Positions 45,000 to 54,295 of a DNA stretch of 64,000 nucleotides are shown piece by piece (positions within the stretch are counted from its first letter, which is position 1; every line of letters begins with the position of its first letter). Both the position numbers and the translations under genes were made by a program. The notes under the pieces are model-generated. The model was not told where the DNA came from. It worked only from the letters and a program-made list of their open reading frames with translations, and did no database searches. The stretch is from the NCBI GenBank assembly GCA_052161625.1, contig CP197412.1, one strand, 5' to 3'. This DNA comes from JBKCUI01 sp052161625. GTDB lineage: Bacteria; Planctomycetota; Planctomycetia; Pirellulales; Pirellulaceae.

Positions 45000-47611
45000 C
45001 GCTGGACTCCTTCGCTCCAAGCGGGCAAAGAATCCGCCTTCTCGGCGGGGTACAACGCGCCGCGAACAATGCAACGAGGCCGAGGCGCGTGCCCCGTCAA
45101 CAACCCGCCTGTCCAGACGACGAAATCCGCATCATCCCCAACTCGAAGCTGTGGACGATCGGTTTGGAACAACGCCGCAGGGGCATCGATCAGCTGCTTC
45201 AATACAACTTCCTCAGGAACCCCCGCACGCACGCATTCGGCTGCAGCTCGTAACGTGTCTCGCCCAGTCTCGCCAGCAAAGAGGAACGGGACCCCGTGGT
45301 TGAAACAATCGACCATGTCGCGTCCATACCACCGGTAGTCCTCCTCTGATTCCGGGGTGAGAATGAGAGTCGCTTTCGAATCGGCAAGCGCCCCTATTTG
45401 GTCACGAATCGACTTGATTCCGTAAACGGCCGATCGAAGTTCCCATTGTTTCGTCAGGCGGATGCAAGCGTCCAACTCGGCGCCGTCGCGAACCACGAAG
45501 AGGGAAACCAAAGATCGATCGCGCAGTTTCGCAACCTTGCTCCGGCTAGTTTCCCTCCACCAAGTCGACACCACCTCTGGAAGAAAAAGTCGGGTTCCCG
45601 AAGACCCGGTTCCGAATAGTTCTTGGAGCATCTGGATTTGGCCCGCCAAACTGGATGGAAATCGGCCAGGATTACGGGCCGACTCACTCAGGACGAACTC
45701 GATAGCAACAGGGCCGGAGGGCGAAACCTCAGGAGCAACCGTCGAGATCAGATCGATTTGTCCCGCGATCGTGTTCGAAGGAGGTGCGGTCAGAGCAACA
45801 TGGTAAAAACCACTCCCCCCCCATCGCTCCATCGCTTGATTCGCTCCGTCGATCGCGTCTCTAGTTTGAATTGGGAGCGAATTGGACTCCACTCCCGCAA
45901 TCGCATTGTTCGCCACCCCGAGTGTCGCAAAGGGGGAGATCAATCCTGGAGTGATCGGAAGATCCTCCAAATGGAAACGCGCGACCGCATTGCTTGCGAT
46001 TGTTTTACTCGAGGCCTCGCTGCTTGCGGTGCTTCCATCGGTGACAACCTTTTGCACCGAAGCAATTTTCCCTTGCTGCACGTGCACCACGGCATGGACG
46101 AATCGCCCGTCGATCCAGACTTGCGTGGACTCTACTTCGTAGGATTCTGGCAAGCGATCGGGAAGTGACTTCATTCCGACGGCGGCTACATTTTGCGCTT
46201 TCGCAGTGGTTTCGCCCGGTACGGGTCGGGCAGGTTGGGAGAGAGCGAGCTCCAATTCCTTGGTGCGATCGATACCTTCGGTGAAGACGCGTCGAACCGG
46301 TGCAGTTAGATCCAGGGGATGACCGTGGAAGAGGACAAATGTCGCATCCTTTCCAGAAGCGAGGGTCCCAAGCCTCTGCTCGATTTGCATTAGCTTTGCC
46401 GGTACCGATGTGATCGCATGCAACGCGCGGTCAGGAGGCATTCCGGCAGCAACAGCAGACGCCGCGACCGCTCGCAACGATTTTGAACCGCGTGTTGCAC
46501 CGGTGAAGGATCCGATGGCAACAGCACCTGGATGTGTCTGCAGCAGTGCTGGATAGTTCGAAGTCGATTGCAACGCTGAGGATTTTCCTGAAAACCAAGC
46601 GTCCGCGATGGGTTGGAGGACGATCGGCGTCGAAGTCTTGGTCAAATCGTTCGTCGAAGGTCCGAGTTCATCGAGCGATTCGAGGACCCACTGCACATTG
46701 GGAAACCCCTTCATCAATTCCTCGGCATATCGCAAATCATTGATGCCGTGAACCTCGAGCCTTACCGGCATTTTGCCTGCGAGAAGAGGCAACATTTGTT
46801 CTTTCGTCGAATCTTTTTCTGGCTTTGCAGGTGGCTTTTCGGCAGTTTTTTCCGATGGCTTCGCGGGATCGCTCGGTTCCTTGGCAGGCTCTTTTGTTTC
46901 TTTTGCCGAACTCTCCGACTCCGCCTTTTTCAAGCTGGATTCGTAGTCGTCCCATTTCTTTTTGTAGTCAACCAAACCTTGCAACCAGCCCTTGATGGCG
47001 TTGTATCGTTGGAACCTTTCTCGATTGGAGCGGGAGGAGCCCATCGACATTTGCAGGCCTGCTGTATCCGAGAGAATCTTCGGTCCTGAAGAGTCGTCTG
47101 GCCACGTCGAGAGGAGAATACCTCGTCCGCCGATCGAGCCTCGCGAAGAAGGTTGGAGATAAACAGCCGTCACTCCGGCCGAGAGGACTTCGGGCCAATT
47201 CTCGTCGAAAGGATCGATGGCATCTCGAATCGAAAGCGAGCCATCGCTCGCCGATGCTTCTCGATCCGAGGCATCTAACCACAGACTGCTTCGCGAGTCG
47301 ATCAAGCCCGGCGTAAGGTAGCCTCCTGCCGCGTCGATCCGTTGGTAACCTTCGGGCACGGGCAGATCGGGACCTCCGATCGCATCAATTTTTGATCCGC
47401 GAACCAGCAGCGTGCCATGGAGCACTGTCCCCTGATCGGTCATGGTGAGGATTGTCGCGTTCACCACTGCGATCTTGATTTCGGTGGGCTCCTCGGCGAG
47501 CAACTGTCGTTGGACGAACGAAGCGCAACGATTTGTGGATAGGGTTGTCACGAGAAAAAGGAGGCAAAACCACCCCGTCACGTGAAACGATCTCCTGGTG
47601 GAGGCTCGCAT
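44996..47611 (-). CDS. Double amidohydrolase-like secreted protein lacking metal ligands (paralogue 1)
   Basis: An 871-residue protein from ATG 47611 (a further ATG at 47686 is possible), with a signal segment (VTGWFCLLFLVTTLSTNRCA). It has two tandem amidohydrolase-like halves, as in paralogue 4. At the HxH positions it reads GLIDSRSSLWLD and GLISPFATLGVA, so neither half can hold the usual metals. A Lys/Glu/Ala/Pro-rich insert of about 55 residues (about 210-265) breaks the first barrel. First gene of the seven-gene run; the 167-bp gap upstream should contain the operon promoter. Confidence 0.87.
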   Translation of the reverse strand: MRASTRRSFHVTGWFCLLFLVTTLSTNRCASFVQRQLLAEEPTEIKIAVVNATILTMTDQGTVLHGTLLVRGSKIDAIGGPDLPVPEGYQRIDAAGGYLTPGLIDSRSSLWLDASDREASASDGSLSIRDAIDPFDENWPEVLSAGVTAVYLQPSSRGSIGGRGILLSTWPDDSSGPKILSDTAGLQMSMGSSRSNRERFQRYNAIKGWLQGLVDYKKKWDDYESSLKKAESESSAKETKEPAKEPSDPAKPSEKTAEKPPAKPEKDSTKEQMLPLLAGKMPVRLEVHGINDLRYAEELMKGFPNVQWVLESLDELGPSTNDLTKTSTPIVLQPIADAWFSGKSSALQSTSNYPALLQTHPGAVAIGSFTGATRGSKSLRAVAASAVAAGMPPDRALHAITSVPAKLMQIEQRLGTLASGKDATFVLFHGHPLDLTAPVRRVFTEGIDRTKELELALSQPARPVPGETTAKAQNVAAVGMKSLPDRLPESYEVESTQVWIDGRFVHAVVHVQQGKIASVQKVVTDGSTASSEASSKTIASNAVARFHLEDLPITPGLISPFATLGVANNAIAGVESNSLPIQTRDAIDGANQAMERWGGSGFYHVALTAPPSNTIAGQIDLISTVAPEVSPSGPVAIEFVLSESARNPGRFPSSLAGQIQMLQELFGTGSSGTRLFLPEVVSTWWRETSRSKVAKLRDRSLVSLFVVRDGAELDACIRLTKQWELRSAVYGIKSIRDQIGALADSKATLILTPESEEDYRWYGRDMVDCFNHGVPFLFAGETGRDTLRAAAECVRAGVPEEVVLKQLIDAPAALFQTDRPQLRVGDDADFVVWTGGLLTGHAPRPRCIVRGALYPAEKADSLPAWSEGVQR

Positions 47612-47853
47612 AATGCAGACCGTTTGTCTGAGTAGAAACGAACAGGCAAAAAGCAGCGAAACGGCCGCCCCCTGCCAACAAGCCAATTGACACGTGGTGT
47701 TCCGCGGAGAGGAGCATCGAGCTTGTCATCTATTCACAACTCCGAAGAGCGGGGTGCGATAAGCAATGCACGACACGAAGCGGACTTGGCTAAACTAATC
47801 CGATGGTAGCGACTTGGCAACTGTTTGGTTTGGCGAATAGTTCAACCAAACCG

Positions 47854-49113
47854 TCAATTTCCTTTGGGAGGCGACCATTGGAGGTTGGGTTGCTTTGCGA
47901 GTTTCTCTTGAATTCCGGGGATCAGCCGCGCCGCGTTCTCGTAGTAGATTTTGCGAAGAACGTTTTCTTCGAGAAAGATCCCGTAGATATTCCAATCCCC
48001 TTGCGGAGGCGGCACTTTGTCGGAGTAAGCGAAGTATTCGTCTTTCGTTTCAAGGAAACGCCAATAGGCATGCAATCGCTTTTCTGGCCATGGTCCATCC
48101 GTGCCAAATAGGATTCGGTCTTGATATCGAAGAAAGAAATCGCGAGCCGAATAGGGCTGCCTACCCAGTTCATTGATGCGTGAAGCAAACTCCACAAACA
48201 GGTTTGGGTACTTCTCAAGCCACCCAGACAATTGAGCCAAGTCCTCCGCATCGTTTCCAAAGTGCGCAGCGATGAAAGAGGTGTTTGGATGGCGCTCGAT
48301 CACTCGATTTCTGGCCTGAAGGAGGGAATCGCGAGACGGGTATCCCTCCGCATGAAACGACCAATCAGGGTGCAGGTCGAGCTCTCGTTTTCTTTCGTTG
48401 ATTTCCGAGAGGGGACGGAAAAAGGCGCTCGGATCGGCCGTGTGCATCAAGACAGGGATACCGATCTCTCCGCACACCTCCCAAATCGGATCCCATCGCG
48501 AGTCGTCGACGCGAAGCAGCTCCCCGTTTGCGTCGCGGTAGCCAAGCCCGAAATCCTTAAAGAACTTGAGACCGCTGATCCAGTTCTTGCGTTTCGCTTC
48601 CCGAAGTTGTTCGACGACATTGCGGATGAAATGGGGTTGATTGCATTCCCACTTTGAAAAGTCCTTTTCTTCCGCAGCACCTCGGAAATCGATATTGGCG
48701 AAGATCACAAAGCGATTCTCGAAAGTATCGTGAAGGAATTTCACATGGCGTTCAAGCTGGGGTCCAAGCGTTCCGTCGAGAGAAACCGAAATCGCAATGT
48801 TATTGCGATCCATCATGGCGACGTAGCGTCTAAGAAGTTCCCCATCGTGTCGCCCTTTGACCCAGAAGTGGGTATGGCAATCGACGACCGGCAACATCGC
48901 TCGTTCGAGCGAGGTGCGGGGCAGCTGAGCACTTGGGTGCAGGAGCCAATGATCTGCGGTTGCCTGCGGACTGTCAGACGGTGCAGCGACTTGTTCTGTA
49001 AGTCGCGTTTCCTGAGCCGTTATTGTGTCAAAAGGAATCGTTCCAAGGATCAACACGATTGCGACCAGAAAATTACTGCGTCCTCCGCGCGTTTCCAAGA
49101 TGTCCAAATCCAT
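47854..49113 (-). CDS. Amidohydro_2-family TIM-barrel hydrolase, exported
   Basis: A 419-residue protein from ATG 49113 with a signal segment (NFLVAIVLILGTIPFDTITA). It belongs to a different amidohydrolase branch (Amidohydro_2, decarboxylase/lactonase-like) from the seven neighbours. Metal-site motifs are intact: VDCHTHFW, VLMHTADPSAFF, FIAAHFGND and ILFGTDGPWP. The substrate is unknown. Its position next to the paralogue run may be chance or may reflect a shared pathway. The gene is divergent from the DinB gene; ATG 49113 leaves about 100 bp for promoters. Confidence 0.9.
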   Translation of the reverse strand: MDLDILETRGGRSNFLVAIVLILGTIPFDTITAQETRLTEQVAAPSDSPQATADHWLLHPSAQLPRTSLERAMLPVVDCHTHFWVKGRHDGELLRRYVAMMDRNNIAISVSLDGTLGPQLERHVKFLHDTFENRFVIFANIDFRGAAEEKDFSKWECNQPHFIRNVVEQLREAKRKNWISGLKFFKDFGLGYRDANGELLRVDDSRWDPIWEVCGEIGIPVLMHTADPSAFFRPLSEINERKRELDLHPDWSFHAEGYPSRDSLLQARNRVIERHPNTSFIAAHFGNDAEDLAQLSGWLEKYPNLFVEFASRINELGRQPYSARDFFLRYQDRILFGTDGPWPEKRLHAYWRFLETKDEYFAYSDKVPPPQGDWNIYGIFLEENVLRKIYYENAARLIPGIQEKLAKQPNLQWSPPKGN

Positions 49114-49215
49114 GGTGATGAAGCGATTCTTTCGAAGGGTAAAAAATGGAGTTGCGGATTTCGCTATGATACTCTCAACAGGTTCGTGGACTCCAGGAAT
49201 GAAAGGTGAACAAGC

Positions 49216-49695
49216 ATGTTCGATCGCAAACGTATCGACGTTTACGAAAAAGGTGGCGAAAAACTGAGGAGGGCATACGAGGGGCTCACTTCCGAGCAGT
49301 TGCAAGCGGTTCCTCCTGATGGCTCTTGGACTTTACAAAAAATTGCCGTTCATTTGCTCGATGCCGATCTCATCGGAAGCGACCGCATGAAACGGATTGC
49401 CAGCATGCCAATTCCACTTTTGGTCGGTTTTGACGAAACCGCCTTCGCTAACCTTCCAGGTAGCGAGCTTCTGTCGGCCCAGGACGCCATCGAACTGTTC
49501 CATCGAAACCGCTCCATGACGGCGATCCTATTGAGGCATTTGCCGGATGGCGCCTTCGAGCGATTTGGGATACACACAGAGGGAGGAAAGGTAACCCTGG
49601 CCGAGATGCTGGAAAACTATACCCACCATTTGGAACACCACTTGGCGTTTGTTGCCAAGAAAAGGAGTCACTTCGCCAGCCATTCCGGTCATTAG
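49216..49695 (+). CDS. DinB-family protein
   Basis: A 159-residue four-helix-bundle protein. The three metal-binding histidines of the DinB/YfiT superfamily are visible: His in KIAVHLLDADLIGSDRM, and HHLEHH near the C-terminus (ENYTHHLEHHLAFV). Members include thiol-dependent transferases and hydrolases with nickel or zinc. The specific reaction cannot be told. The start is supported by a GGTG element about 10 bases upstream (GAAAGGTGAACAAGC). Confidence 0.88.
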   Translation: MFDRKRIDVYEKGGEKLRRAYEGLTSEQLQAVPPDGSWTLQKIAVHLLDADLIGSDRMKRIASMPIPLLVGFDETAFANLPGSELLSAQDAIELFHRNRSMTAILLRHLPDGAFERFGIHTEGGKVTLAEMLENYTHHLEHHLAFVAKKRSHFASHSGH

Positions 49696-49860
49696 ACTGA
49701 TCCGACTTGACTCGTTCGCGTACAATGCTTCATCGTTGAGCAGAAATCGGATTCCAGTTCGCTTGTGCTAACGCCAGATCACCGCGATTGGTTGCGAGCT
49801 TCCTTTCCGCTTTCCGTCCCTTCACCACCCCCCATTTGTCCTCCCCATTCCGAGGTTTCC

Positions 49861-50466
49861 ATGTCGAATTACAGATCTTTGTTTGCAGGCATTGTGGCGA
49901 TGGCCATGATGTCCGGTTACGTTTGCACTCCTTGCATGAATGCTCCTGTTATGGCCGACGAAAAGAAGACGGACGTTCCCCCCTCCTTGGCATTTCAAAT
50001 GAAAGATCTCGAGGGGAAGCCTGTCGATTTGGTGAAGTACAAGGGGAAGGTTGTTCTTTTCGTGAACGTCGCTAGCAAGTGCGGTTACACGAAACAATAC
50101 GAAGGCCTTCAAAAGTTGTTCGAGAAATTCGAGTCGAAGGGACTGGTCGTCGTAGGAGTCCCCTGCAATCAATTCGGCGGGCAAGAAGCTGGCAGCAGCA
50201 AAGAAATTCGCGAGTTCTGCACCAGCAAGTACCAAGTCACGTTTGACATGTTGGAAAAAGTAGACGTGAACGGTGACAAGGCTTGCGATCTCTACAAATA
50301 TCTTACGTCCCAACAAACGGCTCCGCTTCCAGCTGGCAAAGTGAAGTGGAACTTCGAGAAGTTTGTTGTCGATCGGGATGGCAAAGTGGTGGGTCGCTTT
50401 AGCTCTGCCGTGACCCCCGAGAATAATGACTTGGTCGCGTTGATCGAAAAGGCCTTGGCCAAGTAA
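49861..50466 (+). CDS. Glutathione peroxidase-like protein with signal peptide
   Basis: A 201-residue thiol peroxidase with an N-terminal signal segment (SLFAGIVAMAMMSGYVCTPC). The catalytic site is intact: Cys in VNVASKCGYT, Gln in CNQFGGQE and Trp in KVKWNFEKF, with NVDG-like VDVNGD. Family members reduce peroxides using glutathione or thioredoxin. Cys in place of selenocysteine is usual for bacteria. ATG 49861 is preceded by GAGG at a good distance (CGAGGTTTCC). Export suggests peroxide defence in the periplasm. Two extra cysteines in the signal region (CTPC) may permit lipidation, but a clear lipobox is not seen. Confidence 0.94.
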   Translation: MSNYRSLFAGIVAMAMMSGYVCTPCMNAPVMADEKKTDVPPSLAFQMKDLEGKPVDLVKYKGKVVLFVNVASKCGYTKQYEGLQKLFEKFESKGLVVVGVPCNQFGGQEAGSSKEIREFCTSKYQVTFDMLEKVDVNGDKACDLYKYLTSQQTAPLPAGKVKWNFEKFVVDRDGKVVGRFSSAVTPENNDLVALIEKALAK

Positions 50467-50744
50467 GCGCCGGTTTTGCTCCTGCGATTCGAGGCGAGTC
50501 CCAATCATATGGACTCGCCTCACGCATTCTTTTGCCCGCAATCGGGTCGGATTCTTATCGCAACGGGAACGGCCTGATCGATCGAGTTAGGTGAGGCATA
50601 TCTTTTTGCCAAGCATCTTCCAGGGCATTTTCCTAGGCATGCTGTGAACCGATCGCGTCCTTTGCCGAGTTCGCTATACTCAGGCGAAGCGTGTCTCCGA
50701 GGGTTCGAATTTTTGGTTTTCCTTATCTCGAGGGAAGAAGCAAG

Positions 50745-51806
50745 TTGGCAGACAAGGGAACGGCACAGCAGGCCTTTGAATTCTTTGACAGCACCGTATC
50801 GAAACCACTCCCCCCACTTATCGCATGCTTCGGCAGCGACGATTTCTTGCGACGCGAATCGATCCGGCACTGGGTAGCGGGGAGCGGGATTGAGGCGGAG
50901 TCCGTCCGGAGTTTTGAAGGGGACGAGGCAGCATGGCGCGATGTACACGATCAGTTGTCGACACGTTCTCTTTTTGACGACTTGGGGATCCGCATCGCGG
51001 TGGTGCACAATGGGGACAAATTCATCAGCAAGTATCGCGAGTCCCTTGAAAAATGGGCTGACACCCATGCCAGCGACAGCACGCTGATCCTTGAAATCCA
51101 GACTTTTCCTGCGAACACCAAGCTTTACACGGCGATTGCGAAAAAAGGAAAGTTGATCAAATGCACTCCTCCGCAAAAAGCATCTTGGGGAAATCCTCCC
51201 GACGACAAGGCTTTGCAGCAGTGGATTCTTTCCTGGGGAAGAGGCCGGCATGGGCTTGAACTCACCGCCAATCAAGCAGCCTTGGTGGTCGAACGCATTG
51301 GATCCGTTTGCGGACTGATCGACTGCGAGCTTGCGAAGCTCGCGTTATTCAAGGACGGGAAGGGGAGCGTTTCGAATGAGCGGGTAGCTGAGTTGGTTGG
51401 CGGTTGGCGTACCCAGACAGCTTGGGAGGTCGCCGATGCGATCGCCGACGGAAAGACCTCTGTCGCCTTGGAGCAGTTAGAAAAACTCCTCCACGCCGGG
51501 CAAACAACCGTTGGGCTCGCCGCCCAGATCTCTTGGTCCCTCCGGCGTTACGGCGTTGCGGCTCAATGGATTGAGCAATGCGAAAAACGGGGGGAAAAGA
51601 TTTCTTTGGGTGGGGCACTCGAAAAGGCGGGCTTCAATCGATTCGATTTGGCCAAATCAGAGGCCCGATTGCGTCGGATCGGCCGTGAGCGAGCAAAGAA
51701 TTTGCTTCAAGCCCTGGTCGACTTGGAGCTCAAACTCAAAGGGAGCCACAGCAACGATTACCGGGCGCGATTGGCATTCGAATCTCTCATATTTTCACTC
51801 TCCTAG
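50745..51806 (+). CDS. holA: DNA polymerase III delta subunit-like protein
   Basis: About 353 residues with the HolA pattern: an N-terminal AAA+-like domain without Walker motifs (PPLIACFGSDDFLRRESIRH; LFDDLGIRIAVVHNGDKFIS), a middle segment (GRGRHGLELTANQAALVVERIG followed by CELAKLALF) and a C-terminal collar domain (VGLAAQISWSLRRYGVAAQW). Delta opens the sliding clamp in the replisome clamp loader. The TTG at 50745 is preferred because AGGGA lies 10 bases upstream; GTG 50691 in the same frame would give 371 residues. A TATACT hexamer at 50676-50681 may be the promoter -10 element. Confidence 0.86.
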   Translation: MADKGTAQQAFEFFDSTVSKPLPPLIACFGSDDFLRRESIRHWVAGSGIEAESVRSFEGDEAAWRDVHDQLSTRSLFDDLGIRIAVVHNGDKFISKYRESLEKWADTHASDSTLILEIQTFPANTKLYTAIAKKGKLIKCTPPQKASWGNPPDDKALQQWILSWGRGRHGLELTANQAALVVERIGSVCGLIDCELAKLALFKDGKGSVSNERVAELVGGWRTQTAWEVADAIADGKTSVALEQLEKLLHAGQTTVGLAAQISWSLRRYGVAAQWIEQCEKRGEKISLGGALEKAGFNRFDLAKSEARLRRIGRERAKNLLQALVDLELKLKGSHSNDYRARLAFESLIFSLS

Positions 51807-51918
51807 CCCCAAAAACCTGGAAAAGCTGTAGTTTGGCCTTCCCAAAGTTCGATCGCCTTGTCAACATATTCCCCTTGAATTGACTAGAAGTTTGCCTCAT
51901 TTTGGTGTTTTTGGAATC

Positions 51919-52269
51919 ATGAGCCAACGATTGCTCCAATTGGTTGAACAGTCTTCCCTGAAGGATAAAGTGGATACGTTCGGGATTGGGGACACGGTCG
52001 ATGTCCACACGAAGATTCAGGAAGGCAACAAAGAGCGGATCCAGATTTTCAGTGGAACCGTGATTGCTAAGAGTGGATCGGGAACCCGCGAAATGTTCGT
52101 CGTTCGCCGCATTGTGGCTGGTGAAGGTGTCGAACGAAAGTTTCCTGTCCATTCGCCACGCATCGACAAGATCGAGGTCAAGCGTCGGTCGGTTATTCGC
52201 CGGGCCAAGCTTTACTTCTTGCGTGGACGCACTGGCAAGTCGGTTCGTTTGGAAGAACGCCGCGGCTAG
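51919..52269 (+). CDS. rplS: 50S ribosomal protein L19
   Basis: A 116-residue ribosomal protein at the 30S/50S interface. The core GIGDTVDVHTKIQEGNKERI, VVRRIVAGEGVERKFPVHSP and VKRRSVIRRAKLYFLRGRTG match L19 closely. ATG 51919 fits the family N-terminus (SQRLLQLVEQSSL). Upstream the sequence TTTTGGTGTTTTTGGAATC lacks an obvious Shine-Dalgarno, which is odd for such a highly expressed gene. The usual trmD/rimM/rpsP neighbours are absent, so the gene is detached from the common operon. Confidence 0.97.
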   Translation: MSQRLLQLVEQSSLKDKVDTFGIGDTVDVHTKIQEGNKERIQIFSGTVIAKSGSGTREMFVVRRIVAGEGVERKFPVHSPRIDKIEVKRRSVIRRAKLYFLRGRTGKSVRLEERRG

Positions 52270-52410
52270 TCATTGGGTCACTAGAGAGCCACCTTCTTTT
52301 CTAACAGGAAGGTTGGTCTGCAATAGCGAACGGGGCATCGAGCGTTCAGGCCGGATTATGGCGGGAGCGAATCACGATGCCCTTCGTTTTTTATGCGAGG
52401 GTGGCTAAAT

Positions 52411-53793
52411 ATGAGTGTAGGGGTACGGTACTCTCTCGCAGAACCCCACATTTCCACCGCGATTTGGTTGACCCAATTGCGTTGGGTGGCGGTTGCTGGC
52501 CAGCTTCTGGTGATTGGCTCCGTCGTTTTGCTGGTCCTGATACCGCTGCCGCTCTTACCTTTGCTCGCCTTGGTAGCTTGGACGGCAGCTACCAATATAG
52601 GTTTATGGGTTTGGGCCAGGCGACTACGAAGTTCGTCCGCTCTGACCCTTTCTAAGGCCGGCTACGAACCAAGAGCTTCTCTGGTCGCTGATTCTGCCAG
52701 CGACGACACTATTGGCAATCGCGTTCTCACAGCGATCCTTTGCATGGATGTTGTCACGCTTACAGGGCTACTCTACTTCACGGGGGGTGGGTCCAACCCC
52801 TTCCTCATCTTCTACTTTGCCAACATAGCAATCGCAGGCATGATCCTTCCCCGCCAGCTGGCTTGGCTGGTTGCATTCCTTTCGGTAGGAGGGGTTAGTT
52901 GGCTTCTGAATGAAGCAAGATCGATCGACGTCATCGCCAATTCTCCGCTCGATCCCAACGCACCCTGGGGCGTTTCCAAGTTTGCGTTTCTTGTCGCATT
53001 TGCAACGAGCTCCTGCGTGATCACCTTTTTCGTCACCATGCTCGCGGGCCAGCTTCGCGAGCGTGAAAAACAACTTGCCATTGCAGAGCAAGAAAAAGAG
53101 AGATCGCGAAGATTGGAAGCCATGGCGACGCTGGCTGCAGGGGCAGGACATGAGCTTGCTAGCCCGCTATCCACTATCGCAGTGGTATCGAAGGAGCTTT
53201 CGCGTAATCTCGAGAAATACGAGGTTTCATCGGGCATTCGCCGCGATGTCGATTTGATTCGCGAGGAGCTGAACCGATGCCGCGACATTCTACATCGCAT
53301 GAAAAGCGGGGCAGGTGAAGCGGCAGCGGAACATTTGCACCCCATCTCCCTCGCTGAGCTTGTGGAAGAAACCATCCAAGCTATGCGAGAACCGCACCGC
53401 GTCGTCGTCGATTTGCCAACAGAGATTGAAGGAAAGAAGGGGTTGTTACCCAAGCAAGCTCTCTCACAAGCCCTGCGGAACCTGATCCAAAACGGTCTTG
53501 ATGCCTCACCTCCCGAAGCGATCGTGACACTGACCGTTCGCGAACAAAGTAATGCACCTGGGTTGATAAATTGGAAGCTGACGATCACCGATAGCGGAAC
53601 GGGGCTCAGCGAGGAAGTTTCACGCCGCATCGGCGAACCTTTCTTCACCACAAAAGAAGTAGGGCAAGGAATGGGGCTGGGAGTTTTTTTGACACGGAAT
53701 GTCATCCAAGGTGTCGGCGGGACGATGAAGTTCATCAGCCGTATCGAGGGCGGGACCATTTGCGAAGTCGAAATCCCAACCAAAACCGTTTAA
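52411..53793 (+). CDS. RegB/PrrB-like redox-sensing histidine kinase
   Basis: A 460-residue membrane histidine kinase with about six N-terminal helices. The hallmark quinone-site motif GGGSNPF (125-131) matches the GGxxNPF of RegB. The H-box is AGHELASPLSTI (His247), and a Cys in NRCRDIL (290) matches the redox-active Cys of RegB near the dimer interface. N-box NLIQNGLDAS and G-box GQGMGLGVFLTRNV complete the kinase. ATG 52411 is chosen because GAGGGTGG precedes it; ATG 52393 is an alternative. RegB kinases control respiratory and photosynthetic genes. No response regulator is encoded next to it in this window. Confidence 0.92.
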   Translation: MSVGVRYSLAEPHISTAIWLTQLRWVAVAGQLLVIGSVVLLVLIPLPLLPLLALVAWTAATNIGLWVWARRLRSSSALTLSKAGYEPRASLVADSASDDTIGNRVLTAILCMDVVTLTGLLYFTGGGSNPFLIFYFANIAIAGMILPRQLAWLVAFLSVGGVSWLLNEARSIDVIANSPLDPNAPWGVSKFAFLVAFATSSCVITFFVTMLAGQLREREKQLAIAEQEKERSRRLEAMATLAAGAGHELASPLSTIAVVSKELSRNLEKYEVSSGIRRDVDLIREELNRCRDILHRMKSGAGEAAAEHLHPISLAELVEETIQAMREPHRVVVDLPTEIEGKKGLLPKQALSQALRNLIQNGLDASPPEAIVTLTVREQSNAPGLINWKLTITDSGTGLSEEVSRRIGEPFFTTKEVGQGMGLGVFLTRNVIQGVGGTMKFISRIEGGTICEVEIPTKTV

Positions 53794-53866
53794 CAAAGAA
53801 TCTACAAAAACGTTGAGTCGATGATCCAGATTCCTGAGAGCGGGCCACGCAGAGTAGGAAAGCACG

Positions 53867-54247
53867 ATGGCGACCGGTAATACCGAACAAGACCCTCGCA
53901 TTTACATGGCTGCGGAGAGAACCTTTCTTGCATGGATACGAACAGGAGTCGCAATGATGGGCTTTGGCTTTGTCATTGCAAGGTTTGGTTTCTTTCTTCG
54001 CGAGTTGGCCAGCCAACGTTTGCAGGAGGAGCCCACTCGATTGGGTGTGTCGTTACCGTTGGGCATTTCGCTGGTCGTTGTGGGGACCATTGTGATTTCT
54101 GTTTCGGTAGTACGACACCATCGCTACATTGAGGCGATCGATCGCAATGAGTTCCGCCGGGCATTCGGTTCGCAATTCGCGATATTCATTGCGGGATTGC
54201 TATGTGTGGTGGGTATCGCCATGGCGATCTATTTGGCGCGTCTCTAG
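53867..54247 (+). CDS. DUF202 (YidH-like) membrane protein
   Basis: A 126-residue membrane protein with the DUF202 opening NTEQDPRIYMAAERTFLAWI followed by RTGVAMMGFGFVIARFGFF and two further helices (LPLGISLVVVGTIVISVSVV; FAIFIAGLLCVVGIAMAIYL). Function unknown in the family. It is preceded by AGGA at a normal distance. It lies 73 bp after the histidine kinase and may be co-transcribed. Confidence 0.93.
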   Translation: MATGNTEQDPRIYMAAERTFLAWIRTGVAMMGFGFVIARFGFFLRELASQRLQEEPTRLGVSLPLGISLVVVGTIVISVSVVRHHRYIEAIDRNEFRRAFGSQFAIFIAGLLCVVGIAMAIYLARL

Positions 54248-54295
54248 CCCGCATCGAGAGGAATGCGAAAATCTTCCCATCGCGAGACCAGCCAG

